Of a stretch of DNA of 64,000 nt, positions 8,798-18,248 are shown one piece after another. A program made the position numbers and the translations under genes. Location: the NCBI GenBank assembly GCA_022484685.1, contig JAKVKY010000007.1, forward strand, positions 1 to 64,000, read 5' to 3'. Below the pieces are notes generated by a model, which saw nothing but the letters and a program-made list of their open reading frames with translations, did no database searches and had not been told where the DNA came from. Origin of the DNA: Acidaminococcaceae bacterium (lineage in GTDB: Bacteria > Bacillota > Negativicutes > Acidaminococcales > Acidaminococcaceae). The first letter of the stretch is position 1, and every line of letters starts with the position of its first letter.

Positions 8798-10192
8798 TTA
8801 TTCACCTTTCCTCACTTCTGCTTGCAGCCAGTTCTCAACTTTATTAGTTGTGTCCGTCCGCCAACCTGCTCCTTGACGGCCGCTCACCCAAAGAATATGT
8901 TCACCTACAGCAGCTAACAAAATCTGGTCGCGTGCGGCTGCCGGAATCTTGCAATCCGTAAAATAATCCTGTAATTTTTTATGTCCGGCCCCTTTATATG
9001 GATAAAAAACATCTCCCGGTAACCGGGTGCGTAAGGTTAAAGCCGGTCCTAAAGCCTGTAGTTGTTCCCAGGGATATACGAACCGATCCTTTCCTGGTGA
9101 AAATGGTTGTGCCGGCACAACCTTAAACTGCAGGGTTCCTCCCGGAACCGATACGCTTTTTCCCTGAACCAGCTCGTCCCATTTTAAAACTAAGCTGGGC
9201 ATCCCACAGTTTTTCAATGGCTCTTGCCGGTAAAGAGTTAATTTACCATACGCATATAAGCAGCACCGGCTTCCCGGCAAAATAAGTTTTTTACCGCTGG
9301 CACCCTGCCGGCACAAGCGGGACAAAGCTTGCAAATGCACGCTGCTAAGTTCCTGCTGTGGTTCTAACTGTGACCATTGTTCCTGTAAAACACGCTGTTG
9401 TAATGCCTCAGGCAAGGTGCGCCATACAAGTACGTCACACACTACCTGCCCGTCGGCAGTACACTTCAGGCAACGCTGTGCCGCCTGCTTTCCGGCCTCT
9501 GCCAGATACGCTGCGTCCTGTTGCAGGATAACCGCAGTTCTGGCTAAAGTTTCCACGATTTTAGGATTATATTCTCGCTCCAATAACGGCAACAACTGAT
9601 GCCGAATCCGGTTTCGTGTCAGATTAACATCCTGATTACTGCTGTCCTCGCACCACTGTAGTTTCCGTTCCCGACAATATGCTTTCAGTTCGTCCGCCGT
9701 AAAAGTTAGCAGCGGGTGCAAGATGTTATCACGAAGAGGGCGGATCCCGCCCAGTCCCCTGGTACCTGAACCACGTAACAGTCTTAATAAAAATGTCTCG
9801 GCCTGGTCATTTTTTTGGTGAGCCGTGACCACAAAGGCAACCCCGCAGTCAGTGGCCAGTTCCTGTAAGGCCTGCCACCGCAAAATACGTGCCCCGTCTT
9901 CCAGTGATACCTTCTGCTGCTGGCAATATTCCCGTACCTGTACCTGCCTGAATCCAAATTTCAGTTGCCTTGCCGCACAAAAATCGCGAACAAACGCGGC
10001 ATCACGTAAACTCTCTGCACCCCGGAGTCCGTGTTCAACATGCCCGACCACAAAAGAAAATCCGGCCAGCTGCATCGCATCTGTTAACGCCATTGAGTCT
10101 GAGCCACCGCTACAGGCCACCAGATATTTTTTTGTAGGGTCCAGTTGAGCTGTCAAAGCCTCGCGTACCCTGGCAATAATTCCGGTTTGCAT
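8798..10192 (-). CDS. tilS: tRNA(Ile)-lysidine synthase
   Basis: Converts C34 of tRNA-Ile (CAU) to lysidine so that it reads AUA and accepts isoleucine; essential. The 464-aa protein has the PP-loop motif SGGSDSMAL (about residue 29), the HVEHGLRGAES and ATP-handling TAHQKNDQAET segments of the N-type ATPase domain, and a C-terminal TilS domain near RTRLPGDVFYPYKGAGHKKLQDYF. Start at 10192 (MQTGIIARV) is chosen for GAGGT 6 nt upstream; the longer reading to 10237 runs through the yabR terminator. There is no visible promoter between that terminator and the start. Confidence 0.93.
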   Translation of the reverse strand: MQTGIIARVREALTAQLDPTKKYLVACSGGSDSMALTDAMQLAGFSFVVGHVEHGLRGAESLRDAAFVRDFCAARQLKFGFRQVQVREYCQQQKVSLEDGARILRWQALQELATDCGVAFVVTAHQKNDQAETFLLRLLRGSGTRGLGGIRPLRDNILHPLLTFTADELKAYCRERKLQWCEDSSNQDVNLTRNRIRHQLLPLLEREYNPKIVETLARTAVILQQDAAYLAEAGKQAAQRCLKCTADGQVVCDVLVWRTLPEALQQRVLQEQWSQLEPQQELSSVHLQALSRLCRQGASGKKLILPGSRCCLYAYGKLTLYRQEPLKNCGMPSLVLKWDELVQGKSVSVPGGTLQFKVVPAQPFSPGKDRFVYPWEQLQALGPALTLRTRLPGDVFYPYKGAGHKKLQDYFTDCKIPAAARDQILLAAVGEHILWVSGRQGAGWRTDTTNKVENWLQAEVRKGE

Positions 10193-10223
10193 AACAACCT
10201 CAGTTTCCAGCTTAAACTTGGAT

Positions 10224-10257
10224 AAGAAAGAGGGCACTTCCCACGAAGCGCCCTCTT
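10224..10257 (-). terminator. Hairpin/terminator after yabR
   Basis: Stem built on AAGAGGGC/GCCCTCTT, extended by GCTTC/GAAGT around a GTGG loop, followed on the minus strand by TTCTTATCC. The T-tract is weak, consistent with read-through into tilS. Confidence 0.65.
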
Positions 10258-10271
10258 ATTAAGCATACAGA

Positions 10272-10697
10272 TTATCTTTCCCGGCTGGCTCCACGACCGC
10301 CACGCTTAGATTCCGTATTTCTTTTGAGATCCAATAACCTGTCATCGCTTTCTTTCATAAACCGGGACAGTTTATCTTCAAAAGAAGCAGGACCAGCAGG
10401 ACGAGCCATATGGTTTTCTCCCTTAGGAGCCATTCTGGGCATCTTCACGGATTTCGCCGGAGCTTCTTCCAGCTGCTTGATGGACAGGCCAATCTTTCCC
10501 TTGGGATCGATAGAGATAACCTTGACCTTAACCTTGTCCTTATCCTTCAGGAAATCATGCACATCTTTTACGTAGACATTGGAAATCTCGGAGATATGAA
10601 TCAATCCGACTTTATTTTCCGGCAATTGCACAAAAGCACCGAAATTAGTAATACCGGTAACTTCACCTTCAATAATATCTCCAACCGCAATTGACAT
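10272..10697 (-). CDS. yabR: S1 RNA-binding domain protein (YabR / general stress protein 13 type)
   Basis: 141 aa. Residues 1-72 are a single S1 OB-fold (GDIIEGEVTGITNFGAFVQL, GLIHISEIS, KVKVKVISIDPKGKIGLSIKQ); the rest is a basic, low-complexity tail rich in Lys/Arg ending RGGRGASRER. Such proteins bind RNA and associate with ribosomes. It lies between divIC and tilS exactly as yabR does in Bacillus, but has its own perfect promoter (10736-10764) and hairpin. In spore-formers spoIIE follows here; it is absent. Confidence 0.9.
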   Translation of the reverse strand: MSIAVGDIIEGEVTGITNFGAFVQLPENKVGLIHISEISNVYVKDVHDFLKDKDKVKVKVISIDPKGKIGLSIKQLEEAPAKSVKMPRMAPKGENHMARPAGPASFEDKLSRFMKESDDRLLDLKRNTESKRGGRGASRER

Positions 10698-10735
10698 AGA
10701 ACCGACAATCCCCCTTGTTTTTATAGTACAGGCCT

Positions 10736-10764
10736 ATTATACCCTTGCCCAAAAAGGCTGTCAA
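10736..10764 (-). promoter_or_regulatory. Promoter of yabR
   Basis: Perfect consensus on the minus strand: TTGACA (10759-10764), 17-nt spacer, TATAAT (10736-10741). Confidence 0.9.
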
Positions 10765-10800
10765 TAATGTTTTTCCGCAACTTCCCACCGGCAAGGCACA

Positions 10801-11133
10801 TTATTTTTTAGTCGTCTGGCTGTCCTGCCCAGCTTTATCTTTATCCTTATCCTTGACAATAAACAAAGGAACTTCGTTCTTACCTACCATATTATGATCT
10901 TCCCGGGCCAGTTTTTCTATATATTTGGGATCATCTAACCGTTTACGTTCCGCTTCCAGATCAGCTTTGGCTTTCTGTAACTGCTCTACCCTCTGCTGCG
11001 TAGCCAGAGTTTCCTTCTTGATCTGATAAATTTTATATTCCTGCCGTCCCAGCACAGCCAGAAAAAAGACAATCAGCAGCACTAACACCCATAAAAAATC
11101 ATGTGCTCCTCTTTTTTTCCTCTGTGTGGTCAT
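10801..11133 (-). CDS. divIC: Septum formation initiator, DivIC/FtsB family
   Basis: 110 aa, bitopic membrane protein of the division complex that partners FtsL and DivIB/FtsQ. Short basic cytoplasmic N-terminus, one membrane helix (about residues 13-29), then an extracytoplasmic coiled coil (IKKETLATQQRVEQLQKAKADLEAE, seen as heptads) and the family motif DDPKYIEKLAREDHNMV. A charged KDKDKDK tail closes the protein. It follows the hup terminator by about 40 nt; an extended -10 (TGTTATACT at 11164-11172) may drive it. The rqcP, yabP and yabQ genes that separate HU from divIC in many Bacillota are not here. Confidence 0.88.
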   Translation of the reverse strand: MTTQRKKRGAHDFLWVLVLLIVFFLAVLGRQEYKIYQIKKETLATQQRVEQLQKAKADLEAERKRLDDPKYIEKLAREDHNMVGKNEVPLFIVKDKDKDKAGQDSQTTKK

Positions 11134-11174
11134 GATAAGCCTCCAACTGCTTTACTTGCCCTTAGTATAACATG

Positions 11175-11214
11175 GAAAAAACAAAAATAAAAGTGCCGGG
11201 CCTTAGCCCGGCAC
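11175..11214 (-). terminator. Terminator after hup
   Basis: Perfect 9-bp GC-rich stem GTGCCGGGC/GCCCGGCAC, 4-nt loop, followed on the minus strand by TTTTATTTTTG. Strong intrinsic terminator. Confidence 0.93.
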
Positions 11215-11238
11215 AAATACAACCATTGCCCTAAAGAA

Positions 11239-11529
11239 CTATTTCTTAGCTTTCTTCTTGTTAACAGCTTCCTTGAAAGCCTTGCCAGCCTTAAATGCAG
11301 GCACGGTAGCAGCCGCAATCTTAATGGCAGCACCAGTTTGCGGGTTCTTGCCGGTACGAGCTTTACGGCTACGAGCTTCAAAAGTACCAAAGCCAATTAA
11401 TTGAACTTTGCCCTTCTTAGCTACTTCGGCGACGATGGCGCCGGTCAAAGCCTTCAGAGCCTTTTCTGCATCTTTCTTGGTTAAGCCGGATGTTGCTGCA
11501 GCAGCAGCGATGAGTTGTTGTTTGTTCAC
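11239..11529 (-). CDS. hup: HU family nucleoid DNA-binding protein
   Basis: 96 aa, histone-like protein that bends and compacts DNA as a dimer. The sequence [25 protein letters not shown] and the beta-arm region [21 protein letters not shown] are typical, with Lys-rich C-terminus slightly longer than the usual 90 aa. Start is GTG, with AAGGGGG 6-8 nt upstream. It sits between mazG and divIC, where Bacillota of this synteny often encode HU, and ends at a strong terminator. Confidence 0.95.
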   Translation of the reverse strand: MNKQQLIAAAAATSGLTKKDAEKALKALTGAIVAEVAKKGKVQLIGFGTFEARSRKARTGKNPQTGAAIKIAAATVPAFKAGKAFKEAVNKKKAKK

Positions 11530-11579
11530 AATAAATCCCCCTTTTTATTTGCATTTTTTCTGTAACTCCAGTCCCAGAG

Positions 11580-11595
11580 TGTAACTAACGTTACA
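11580..11595. promoter_or_regulatory. Inverted repeat upstream of hup
   Basis: TGTAAC-TAAC-GTTACA, perfect 6-bp arms, 51 nt before the hup GTG, with another TGTAAC copy at 11561-11566. Could be an operator or a leader hairpin; no regulator is assigned. Confidence 0.35.
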
Positions 11596-11694
11596 GACAT
11601 GCCTGTAAGGTGCAGAATCAATGCATTTCTATGTGGTACTAACCGTTATATTCGCTATAAATGGCATTTCTCCTGCTTAAAAATTAATTTTTTT

Positions 11695-13206
11695 CTATTT
11701 TCTCAAACCCTGCCGGCTTTCATGAAGTTCCTTGCTTTCCTTCTGTTTAGCCTGATCCCAAAACTTATCTAACTCCGTCAGGTTAAAATCCTGCCAGTTT
11801 TTCCCGGAAGCCGCTACCTGGCTCTCCACGTAGGCAAAACGTCTGGTAAAACGATTATTAGTTCCATTCAACGCAGTTTCTGCATCTATTTTAAGATGCC
11901 GGCCATAATTGACAAGAGCAAACAGCACATCGCCTAACTCTGCCTCGATGGCTATCGGATTCTGACTCTGTACGGCTTCCTGTACCTCTCGTAATTCTTC
12001 CTGCACCTTAGCATAAACCGGTGCCAGCTCCTGCCAGTCAAACCCAACCTTAGCTACCTTGCTTTGCAGCTTAGCCGCCCGGAGCAAGGCTGGCAAACCC
12101 TGATACACTCCGTCCAGAATATGCACCCGATCTTTCTTTTCTTCCTTTTTTAAAGCTTCCCAGTTCTGCAAAACCTGGGCGCTATCCTTCACTTCCAAGG
12201 TACCAAAGACATGAGGATGCCTGTGGATTAATTTCTGGCTGACGCCATCGATAACATCCTGCATGGTAAAGATTCCTTTTTCTTCAGCCAGACGGGCATG
12301 GAAAACTACCTGCATCATGATATCGCCCAGTTCTTCCTGCATGCCGGCAAAATCTCCGGCATCCACCGCCTCTAAAAATTCATATACTTCTTCAATCATA
12401 TTGGCACGGATAGAACGATGATCTTGTTCCCGGTCCCAGGGACAGCCACCCGGTTCCCTTAAAATACGCATCACATCCGTCAGGGGCTTGGTATCCATGA
12501 CCCCCTCCTGACCATGCTGTTCCTGTAACCGCGCTTGGACCGGTACAAATACGCTGGTCAGATAATCAATCTTTTTTTCCCTATCCAGTTCCAGTAATTT
12601 TATCTGCCGGCACTCAGCATCCTCCAAACCCAGATTATGTAAATAATAAATCTCCGCCTCGTCCGGCAGGACATCCATCAAATTTAATTTCAGTTCGGAG
12701 GCAATCATCCGGTCATAGACCTGGGTGACCATAAGGGGGTATTTACCGCCGTCAGCTAAAGCATCCAGGTCCACCGCGTCAATGATTCTTAAGCCTGTAA
12801 GCGGATCGATACCCAAAGCCACGTAGGCCGGGTCCAGAAAACTCATGGCCGGCTTGATGGTCAAATTAACTCCGGCTTCCGCCGCTTTATCCCGCAGCAG
12901 GACCACCGTTTTTTCCGCTACCAAAGGACTGCCAGGCACAGCGTACACCACATCAGCTTTCTGACAGGCCTCCAGGACAAAGTTCACTATCCTGGTATAC
13001 ACCTCTTCAAAACTGCTGCCGGTTTCGTAAAAATTATCGCAGGCCGTAAAAGTAATTCCTTGGGCACGTAAAGCTGCCACCGTTGGATGTACCGCAGTAC
13101 GCAGGATAACCTGCTTCGCTTGTTGCAACAGAGCCACAGTTTCTAAAGAAAGATAACCTGCAGGGCCTGGTCCCAAGCCTACGATTGTTAATTGATGTTG
13201 CATCAT
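11695..13206 (-). CDS. mazG: YabN: tetrapyrrole methylase-like domain fused to MazG NTP pyrophosphohydrolase
   Basis: 503 aa with two domains. Residues 1-220 resemble the SAM-dependent tetrapyrrole (corrin/porphyrin) methylase fold (TIVGLGPGPAGYLSLE, YAVPGSPLVAEKT); residues 240-490 are a MazG nucleotide pyrophosphatase with Mg-binding acidic motifs (EEVYEFLEAVDAGD, EELGDIMMQVVFHARLAEE, EAELGDVLFALVNYGRH). MazG cleaves non-canonical or excess NTPs. The methylase-MazG fusion is the YabN architecture of Bacillota, next to spoVB as in Bacillus; 12 nt separate it from spoVB, so they are cotranscribed. Confidence 0.93.
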   Translation of the reverse strand: MMQHQLTIVGLGPGPAGYLSLETVALLQQAKQVILRTAVHPTVAALRAQGITFTACDNFYETGSSFEEVYTRIVNFVLEACQKADVVYAVPGSPLVAEKTVVLLRDKAAEAGVNLTIKPAMSFLDPAYVALGIDPLTGLRIIDAVDLDALADGGKYPLMVTQVYDRMIASELKLNLMDVLPDEAEIYYLHNLGLEDAECRQIKLLELDREKKIDYLTSVFVPVQARLQEQHGQEGVMDTKPLTDVMRILREPGGCPWDREQDHRSIRANMIEEVYEFLEAVDAGDFAGMQEELGDIMMQVVFHARLAEEKGIFTMQDVIDGVSQKLIHRHPHVFGTLEVKDSAQVLQNWEALKKEEKKDRVHILDGVYQGLPALLRAAKLQSKVAKVGFDWQELAPVYAKVQEELREVQEAVQSQNPIAIEAELGDVLFALVNYGRHLKIDAETALNGTNNRFTRRFAYVESQVAASGKNWQDFNLTELDKFWDQAKQKESKELHESRQGLRK

Positions 13207-13218
13207 TTCACCACTTTC

Positions 13219-14793
13219 TTAAACACGCACGAAGCGCTGTAACTTCTTCCCAATCCAGGGCAGTTTTGCTACCTCCGCAGCTGTCAGGATACCCAACTGC
13301 AATACTAATACGGCATAGACCACAGCCCCCACGGCTACCGCCAACAGCAGTCCCAGGACCGCACCCACATAAGGCAGTACCAGCACATAACCAGCCCTGG
13401 CCAATGCACCCATCACTACTGCTGCAAGTAATGTCTTACCACAACACCACCAGGGAAAAGTAATCTCTTTCCGGTAAAGGAAATATACATTGATGACAGC
13501 AACCACCAGGTAATTAAGATTCGAGGCCCAGGCAGCTCCCACTATATTCAGGACCGGACAGGAAGTTAGAAACCAGAGAGCTACGATGCGTACCCCGGCT
13601 CCAAAAACCATATTCCACATCGGCACCGCCGTGAGTCCCATTCCCTGCAGGGCACCGGTGGTGACCTGGAAAATTCCCAAAAAAACGATGGAAGGTGCCA
13701 GATTGGCGATAACTGCTGCCGCCTTCACAGTGCCATATAAAACCTTGGAGATAGGCGCCGCCAGAGCGTACATGCCCAGTGTTGCCGGCAGGGTGATTAG
13801 CAGGCATAACTTCAAAGCTACCAACGTCTTAGCCTTAATCTCCGTCACTGTTCCCAGGGTAAAAGCCGCAGAAACTGAAGGTACCAGGCTGGCAGCAATC
13901 GAAATTGTCGGAATCAACGACATCATGAGCAGCGGTTGGGCCATACCCGATAAATAACCAAACAAGGTGGTAGCCGCCGCTACCTCAAACCCGGCCCGCC
14001 CTAAACAGTTAGGCACCAGGATCATATCAATACTGCTCGTCACCGGAATCAGCAGATTAGCGCAGGAAACCGGTACAGCCAGAAGCACCAGTCTTTTAGC
14101 GAGCTGCACCAGATTTTCTTCCGTTGTAACCGTAGAACCAATCTGCTTGGACTGCCAGGTTTTCCTGGCCCGGCGATAAAAGTAACTGAGTACCACTAAA
14201 CCGGCTAAGGAACCGGGGATGGCACCAAAAGCAGCGCCTGCCGCCGCATAAGCCAGACCATAAGGTAACAGCAGATATGCTAATAGTACCATGGCGACAA
14301 CCCTGACAAACTGTTCCAGAATCTGGGACACCGCCGGCGGTGTCATAAGCTGATAACCCTGAAAGTAACCACGAAAACTGGCCAGGATGCTGGAAAAGAA
14401 AACTGCCGGTGTTAAAACCACTAGGGCCAGATAAGCACGACTGTCCCGGATAAAGCCATAATCCACCATGACGCCGGCCATCCCGTACAGGAACAGCGCA
14501 AAAATTAGTCCGAAGACCATCATCAGTTTCAGCGTTACTTTAAAAACTTTGTGAGCGCCGGCATAATCACCACGGGCCACTTTTTCTGCCACGATAATGG
14601 ATACTGCCACCGGCACGCCGGCCGAAGAAATAGACAGCATGAGCAGATAAAAAGGATAGGCCATCTGGTAGAGACCTATACCTTCACCGCCTAAAAGACG
14701 TGATAGTATGATCCTGTTGACGGAACCAAAAATTTTAACGACCAGCCCAGCCACGGTTAAAATTAAGGCACCCCGCAGAAATTTGTCCTTCAT
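13219..14793 (-). CDS. spoVB: SpoVB/MurJ-type lipid flippase (MOP superfamily)
   Basis: 524-aa polytopic membrane protein with about 14 hydrophobic helices (LRGALILTVAGLVVKIFGSVNRI at the start is the typical first helix). Family members flip lipid-linked cell-wall or polysaccharide precursors; SpoVB acts in spore cortex synthesis in Bacillus, and relatives act in vegetative peptidoglycan synthesis. Position between mfd and mazG is that of spoVB. Because neighbouring spore genes are missing, a vegetative role is more likely here. Confidence 0.88.
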   Translation of the reverse strand: MKDKFLRGALILTVAGLVVKIFGSVNRIILSRLLGGEGIGLYQMAYPFYLLMLSISSAGVPVAVSIIVAEKVARGDYAGAHKVFKVTLKLMMVFGLIFALFLYGMAGVMVDYGFIRDSRAYLALVVLTPAVFFSSILASFRGYFQGYQLMTPPAVSQILEQFVRVVAMVLLAYLLLPYGLAYAAAGAAFGAIPGSLAGLVVLSYFYRRARKTWQSKQIGSTVTTEENLVQLAKRLVLLAVPVSCANLLIPVTSSIDMILVPNCLGRAGFEVAAATTLFGYLSGMAQPLLMMSLIPTISIAASLVPSVSAAFTLGTVTEIKAKTLVALKLCLLITLPATLGMYALAAPISKVLYGTVKAAAVIANLAPSIVFLGIFQVTTGALQGMGLTAVPMWNMVFGAGVRIVALWFLTSCPVLNIVGAAWASNLNYLVVAVINVYFLYRKEITFPWWCCGKTLLAAVVMGALARAGYVLVLPYVGAVLGLLLAVAVGAVVYAVLVLQLGILTAAEVAKLPWIGKKLQRFVRV

Positions 14794-14881
14794 GCTGTGT
14801 TCTTTCCCTTCCTCACAAGTTTGGTAACATCAAAACTGTTTACTTAAATGTTGTAAGCATTTGCATCTTTGCCAGTTCTGA

Positions 14882-17800
14882 TTATAACAAACCAGGCAAA
14901 GTTTTTTCCAGCCACTCTAAAGGGTTGACCTTCATCCTGGTAGTCCGGAAAATTAGGCGCGGTTCCTCCCCGCTCTTAAACTTCATAGAACTCTTATGCT
15001 GCTCCAGAAGCTTAATAAAAGCTTCCGGACGCACATTAGCCTGTTTGGCAAAACTAATCTGGATCAACCCCGGCCTTACATTAATCCCACGAATCTTGAG
15101 CTGACGGCACAAAGACCGTATTTTAGCCTGACGCCACAAGAGTTCCACTTCTTCCGGCGGCGTACCAAAGCGGTCGATAATCTCGTCCAGCAAATCAGAA
15201 CCATCCTGATACTCCAGGTCCACGAAGCGCCGGTACAATTCCAACTTATAACGCGGGTCGCTAATATAGCTGTCAGGAATATAGGCGTTAAGCGGAATTT
15301 CCAGAATAGGATCCGGCTCCTGGTTTCTAAGTTCCTGTCCGTTTTTCAACGTATTAATAGTCTTTTCCAGGATGTCGCAATACGCAGCGAAACCAATACC
15401 GGCAATATAACCATGTTGCTGCGGTCCTAATAAGTTTCCGGCACCGCGAATTTCCAGATCCCGCATGGCAATCTTAAAACCGGCGCCCAATTCCGTAAAG
15501 TCGCGGATAGCCTGCAGACGCTTCGCCGCCACTTCGCTCAACACCTTATTGCGGCGGTACACAAAATAGGCATAAGCCAGGCGGGATGAACGTCCTACCC
15601 GCCCCCGCATCTGATAAAGCTGAGACAGGCCGAAATTTTCCGCACCGTCAATAATAATCGTGTTGGCAAGCGGTACATCCAATCCATTTTCCACGATGGT
15701 CGTACTCAGAAGGATATCACACTGCCCCTGATAAAAGGCCAACATCGCTTCTTCCAGGGCATCTTCGTTCATCTGACCATGAGCCACACGGATACTGAGG
15801 CCCGGCACCAGTTTATGCAGCCGGGCAGCAATGAGTCCCAGGCCCGAAACCCGGTTATGCACATAATAAATACGCCCACCCCGGCGAATTTCTCTCTCGA
15901 TAGCTTCCTTAATCATGCCATCATCATATTCCGCCACATAGGTTTCTACAGGTAACCGGTCTTCCGGTGGTGACTCAATGACGCTCATATCCCTACCATT
16001 GACAAGAGCCATGTGCAGGGTCCTGGGGATAGGCGTTGCCGACAATGTCAGCACGTCAATACCCACTTTCCATTTTTTGATTTTTTCCTTCTGTACCACG
16101 CCAAAACGCTGCTCCTCATCAATAATGAGCAGGCCCAGGTCTTTAAAAACCACATCTTCCTGCAAAAGCCGGTGCGTACCGATAAGAATATCCACCTGCC
16201 CCATCTCCAGCGCCGCCAGACTTTCTTTGACCTCCGTCGGCGAACAGAACCGGCTGAGCATAGCAATACGCAGGCCAAAACTATCCATTCTTTCTTTAAA
16301 AGTCAGATAATGCTGTTGCGCCAGAACCGTGGTAGGTACCAGTACTGCCACCTGTTTACCATCCATGACGGCCTTAAAAGCTGCTCGTAACGCCACCTCA
16401 GTTTTACCATAACCAACATCGCCGCACAACAACCGATCCATAGGCACCGGTTTTTCCATGTCAGCCTTAATCTCTTCGATAGCTTTTACCTGGTCCGGAG
16501 TTTCTTCAAAAGGAAATTGCTCTTCAAAAGTTTTTTGCCATTCCGTATCCTTACTAAAGGCATGTCCCTTCACAATCTTCCGGTTGGCATACAAACGCAA
16601 AAGCTCCTCCGCTAGTTCAGTGATGGCGGTGGAAGCTTTGGCTTTCATCTTCTTCCAATCCGCGCCGCCCATCTTGGAAAGTTTAGGCGCCACGCCTTCA
16701 TTGCCTACATATTTATGTAAGAGTCCGACCTGATCTACTGGCACATACAGCTTGTCATTACCGGCATAACAAATTAGCAGATAGTCACGATGCAGACCAT
16801 CCACCACAATATTTTCCACGCCTGTATAGCGGCCGATGCCATGAATATCATGTACGACATAGTCGCCTTCTTTGATATCGGTAAAGTACTGAAGCTGAAC
16901 GCCTTTATGTTTGGAATGAAAGCGGCGATGCCGCTGCAATCCGTAAATATCGTTTTCGGTTAAGAGCAGCCACGTCTCATTCCAGAAACGGAACCCGGCA
17001 AATAATTCGCCGCTGCAAACATTAACCTTTCCCTGAACTAACTGTTCCTTCTCTGCCAGACAAACGGCGATACCCTGTCCCCGCAAACTTTCTACCACAT
17101 TGCGGGCCTTAATTAACGAACTCAACATTAAAACCGGCGTCAATCCCTCAGCCAGCCAGCCTTTTAAATCGCCGATCAATAAGTTTAAGTTCCGGTTATA
17201 AGGCGCCATGGCACGTACCGGAATGGCTAACTGCTCAAAGCTGGTAAAATGATTATGCGCCAGGGCGGACACTACCCACGCCGGTTTTGCAGCAAGCTGT
17301 GCTTCCACTGCCTCCGGCTGCCACAATTCATCCCGGCACTCCTGGTTTTCCGCATACACATGCGTCAGCGCCTCCAGAAAACTTAAAGGTTCGTCCAGGA
17401 TGATACGGGTCGTGGCTGCCACATAGTCAAACACGGAAGCATCATAAATCTCCTCTTCCTCGTTTGTTTGCAGCGGAGTAATCTTCACCGTTTCCAGGTT
17501 ACGTACGGAACGCTTGGTGTCCAGGTCAAAAGATCTGAGACCGTCCAGCTCGTTATCCAGCCATTCCAGACGGATGGGCAGCTCGGCATTTAAGGGAAAA
17601 ACATCCACAATATCGCCGCGTACCGCAAACTGACCCAGGGTATCCACTTCATCCGTATGCTCGTAACCTAAAGCGGACAGACTCTGCAAGAAAGTCTGGC
17701 GGTCCAGTATCTGCCCCGCCTTAACTTCCAGGGTAGCAGCTTCCACACTCTGAGGTCGCGCCTGTTTTTGCAACAAGGCCTCCGCCGTCACGAAGACAAT

Positions 17801-18154
17801 ACCCTTTTCCTCACCCCGCAGAAGCCGTAAAGCTGCTGCTCTCCCGGCTCTGATTTCCAGATTCCGGCTTTCCGCTTGTACCCGGGGTAAATTGGTAGGA
17901 TATAATTCCTGCAACGGTAAATCCGGATAAAAATAACTTAAAGTCTGACGGTATTCCCGCATAGCATCCCGCCCGGACACCAGGAACACCAAAGAGCCCT
18001 GTACGGTCACCAGACCGTCCAGAGCTGCGATAAATGTTGCCTTGGCCGTACCGCTTAAGCCGGAACAAACAGTGCCACGTCCCGCAAGAAATGCGGCTGC
18101 CGCCTGCTTAGCCTCCTGTACCTGGCCGACTAGTTTCAGAAGATAATCTTTCAT
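14882..18154 (-). CDS. mfd: Transcription-repair coupling factor Mfd
   Basis: 1090 aa. Removes RNA polymerase stalled at DNA lesions and recruits UvrA. N-terminal UvrB-like region (to about residue 330), the RNA polymerase-interacting CarD-like domain starting FTDIKEGDYVVHDIHGIGRYTG (about 418-490), and a superfamily 2 translocase with Walker A GDVGYGKTEVALRAAFKA (about 580), DEEQRFGV (DExQ box), SATPIPRTLHMAL, and the TRG region GRVGRSSRLAYAYF. The C-terminal regulatory domain is present. Slightly shorter than the usual 1150-1180 aa. Upstream of spoVB with an 88-nt gap. Confidence 0.97.
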   Translation of the reverse strand: MKDYLLKLVGQVQEAKQAAAAFLAGRGTVCSGLSGTAKATFIAALDGLVTVQGSLVFLVSGRDAMREYRQTLSYFYPDLPLQELYPTNLPRVQAESRNLEIRAGRAAALRLLRGEEKGIVFVTAEALLQKQARPQSVEAATLEVKAGQILDRQTFLQSLSALGYEHTDEVDTLGQFAVRGDIVDVFPLNAELPIRLEWLDNELDGLRSFDLDTKRSVRNLETVKITPLQTNEEEEIYDASVFDYVAATTRIILDEPLSFLEALTHVYAENQECRDELWQPEAVEAQLAAKPAWVVSALAHNHFTSFEQLAIPVRAMAPYNRNLNLLIGDLKGWLAEGLTPVLMLSSLIKARNVVESLRGQGIAVCLAEKEQLVQGKVNVCSGELFAGFRFWNETWLLLTENDIYGLQRHRRFHSKHKGVQLQYFTDIKEGDYVVHDIHGIGRYTGVENIVVDGLHRDYLLICYAGNDKLYVPVDQVGLLHKYVGNEGVAPKLSKMGGADWKKMKAKASTAITELAEELLRLYANRKIVKGHAFSKDTEWQKTFEEQFPFEETPDQVKAIEEIKADMEKPVPMDRLLCGDVGYGKTEVALRAAFKAVMDGKQVAVLVPTTVLAQQHYLTFKERMDSFGLRIAMLSRFCSPTEVKESLAALEMGQVDILIGTHRLLQEDVVFKDLGLLIIDEEQRFGVVQKEKIKKWKVGIDVLTLSATPIPRTLHMALVNGRDMSVIESPPEDRLPVETYVAEYDDGMIKEAIEREIRRGGRIYYVHNRVSGLGLIAARLHKLVPGLSIRVAHGQMNEDALEEAMLAFYQGQCDILLSTTIVENGLDVPLANTIIIDGAENFGLSQLYQMRGRVGRSSRLAYAYFVYRRNKVLSEVAAKRLQAIRDFTELGAGFKIAMRDLEIRGAGNLLGPQQHGYIAGIGFAAYCDILEKTINTLKNGQELRNQEPDPILEIPLNAYIPDSYISDPRYKLELYRRFVDLEYQDGSDLLDEIIDRFGTPPEEVELLWRQAKIRSLCRQLKIRGINVRPGLIQISFAKQANVRPEAFIKLLEQHKSSMKFKSGEEPRLIFRTTRMKVNPLEWLEKTLPGLL

Positions 18155-18189
18155 GCACTTCTACCTTTAACATTGAGCAAATTGAATTC

Positions 18190-18236
18190 TTAAAAAAATA
18201 AACTAAGTGGGTCTTAGCAGCTGCTAAAACCCACTT
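18190..18236 (-). terminator. Terminator after glpX
   Basis: Long stem AAGTGGGT...TTAGCAG/CTGCTAA...ACCCACTT followed on the minus strand by TTTATTTTTTT, 12 nt after the glpX stop. Strong. Confidence 0.93.
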
Positions 18237-18248
18237 GGCATCCTCTAA

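Noticed and set aside
9404-9414. Third copy of the TGCCTNAGGCA palindrome
   Set aside because: It lies inside tilS coding sequence (codons for Leu-Pro-Glu-Ala), so it is likely incidental and was not used as regulatory evidence.
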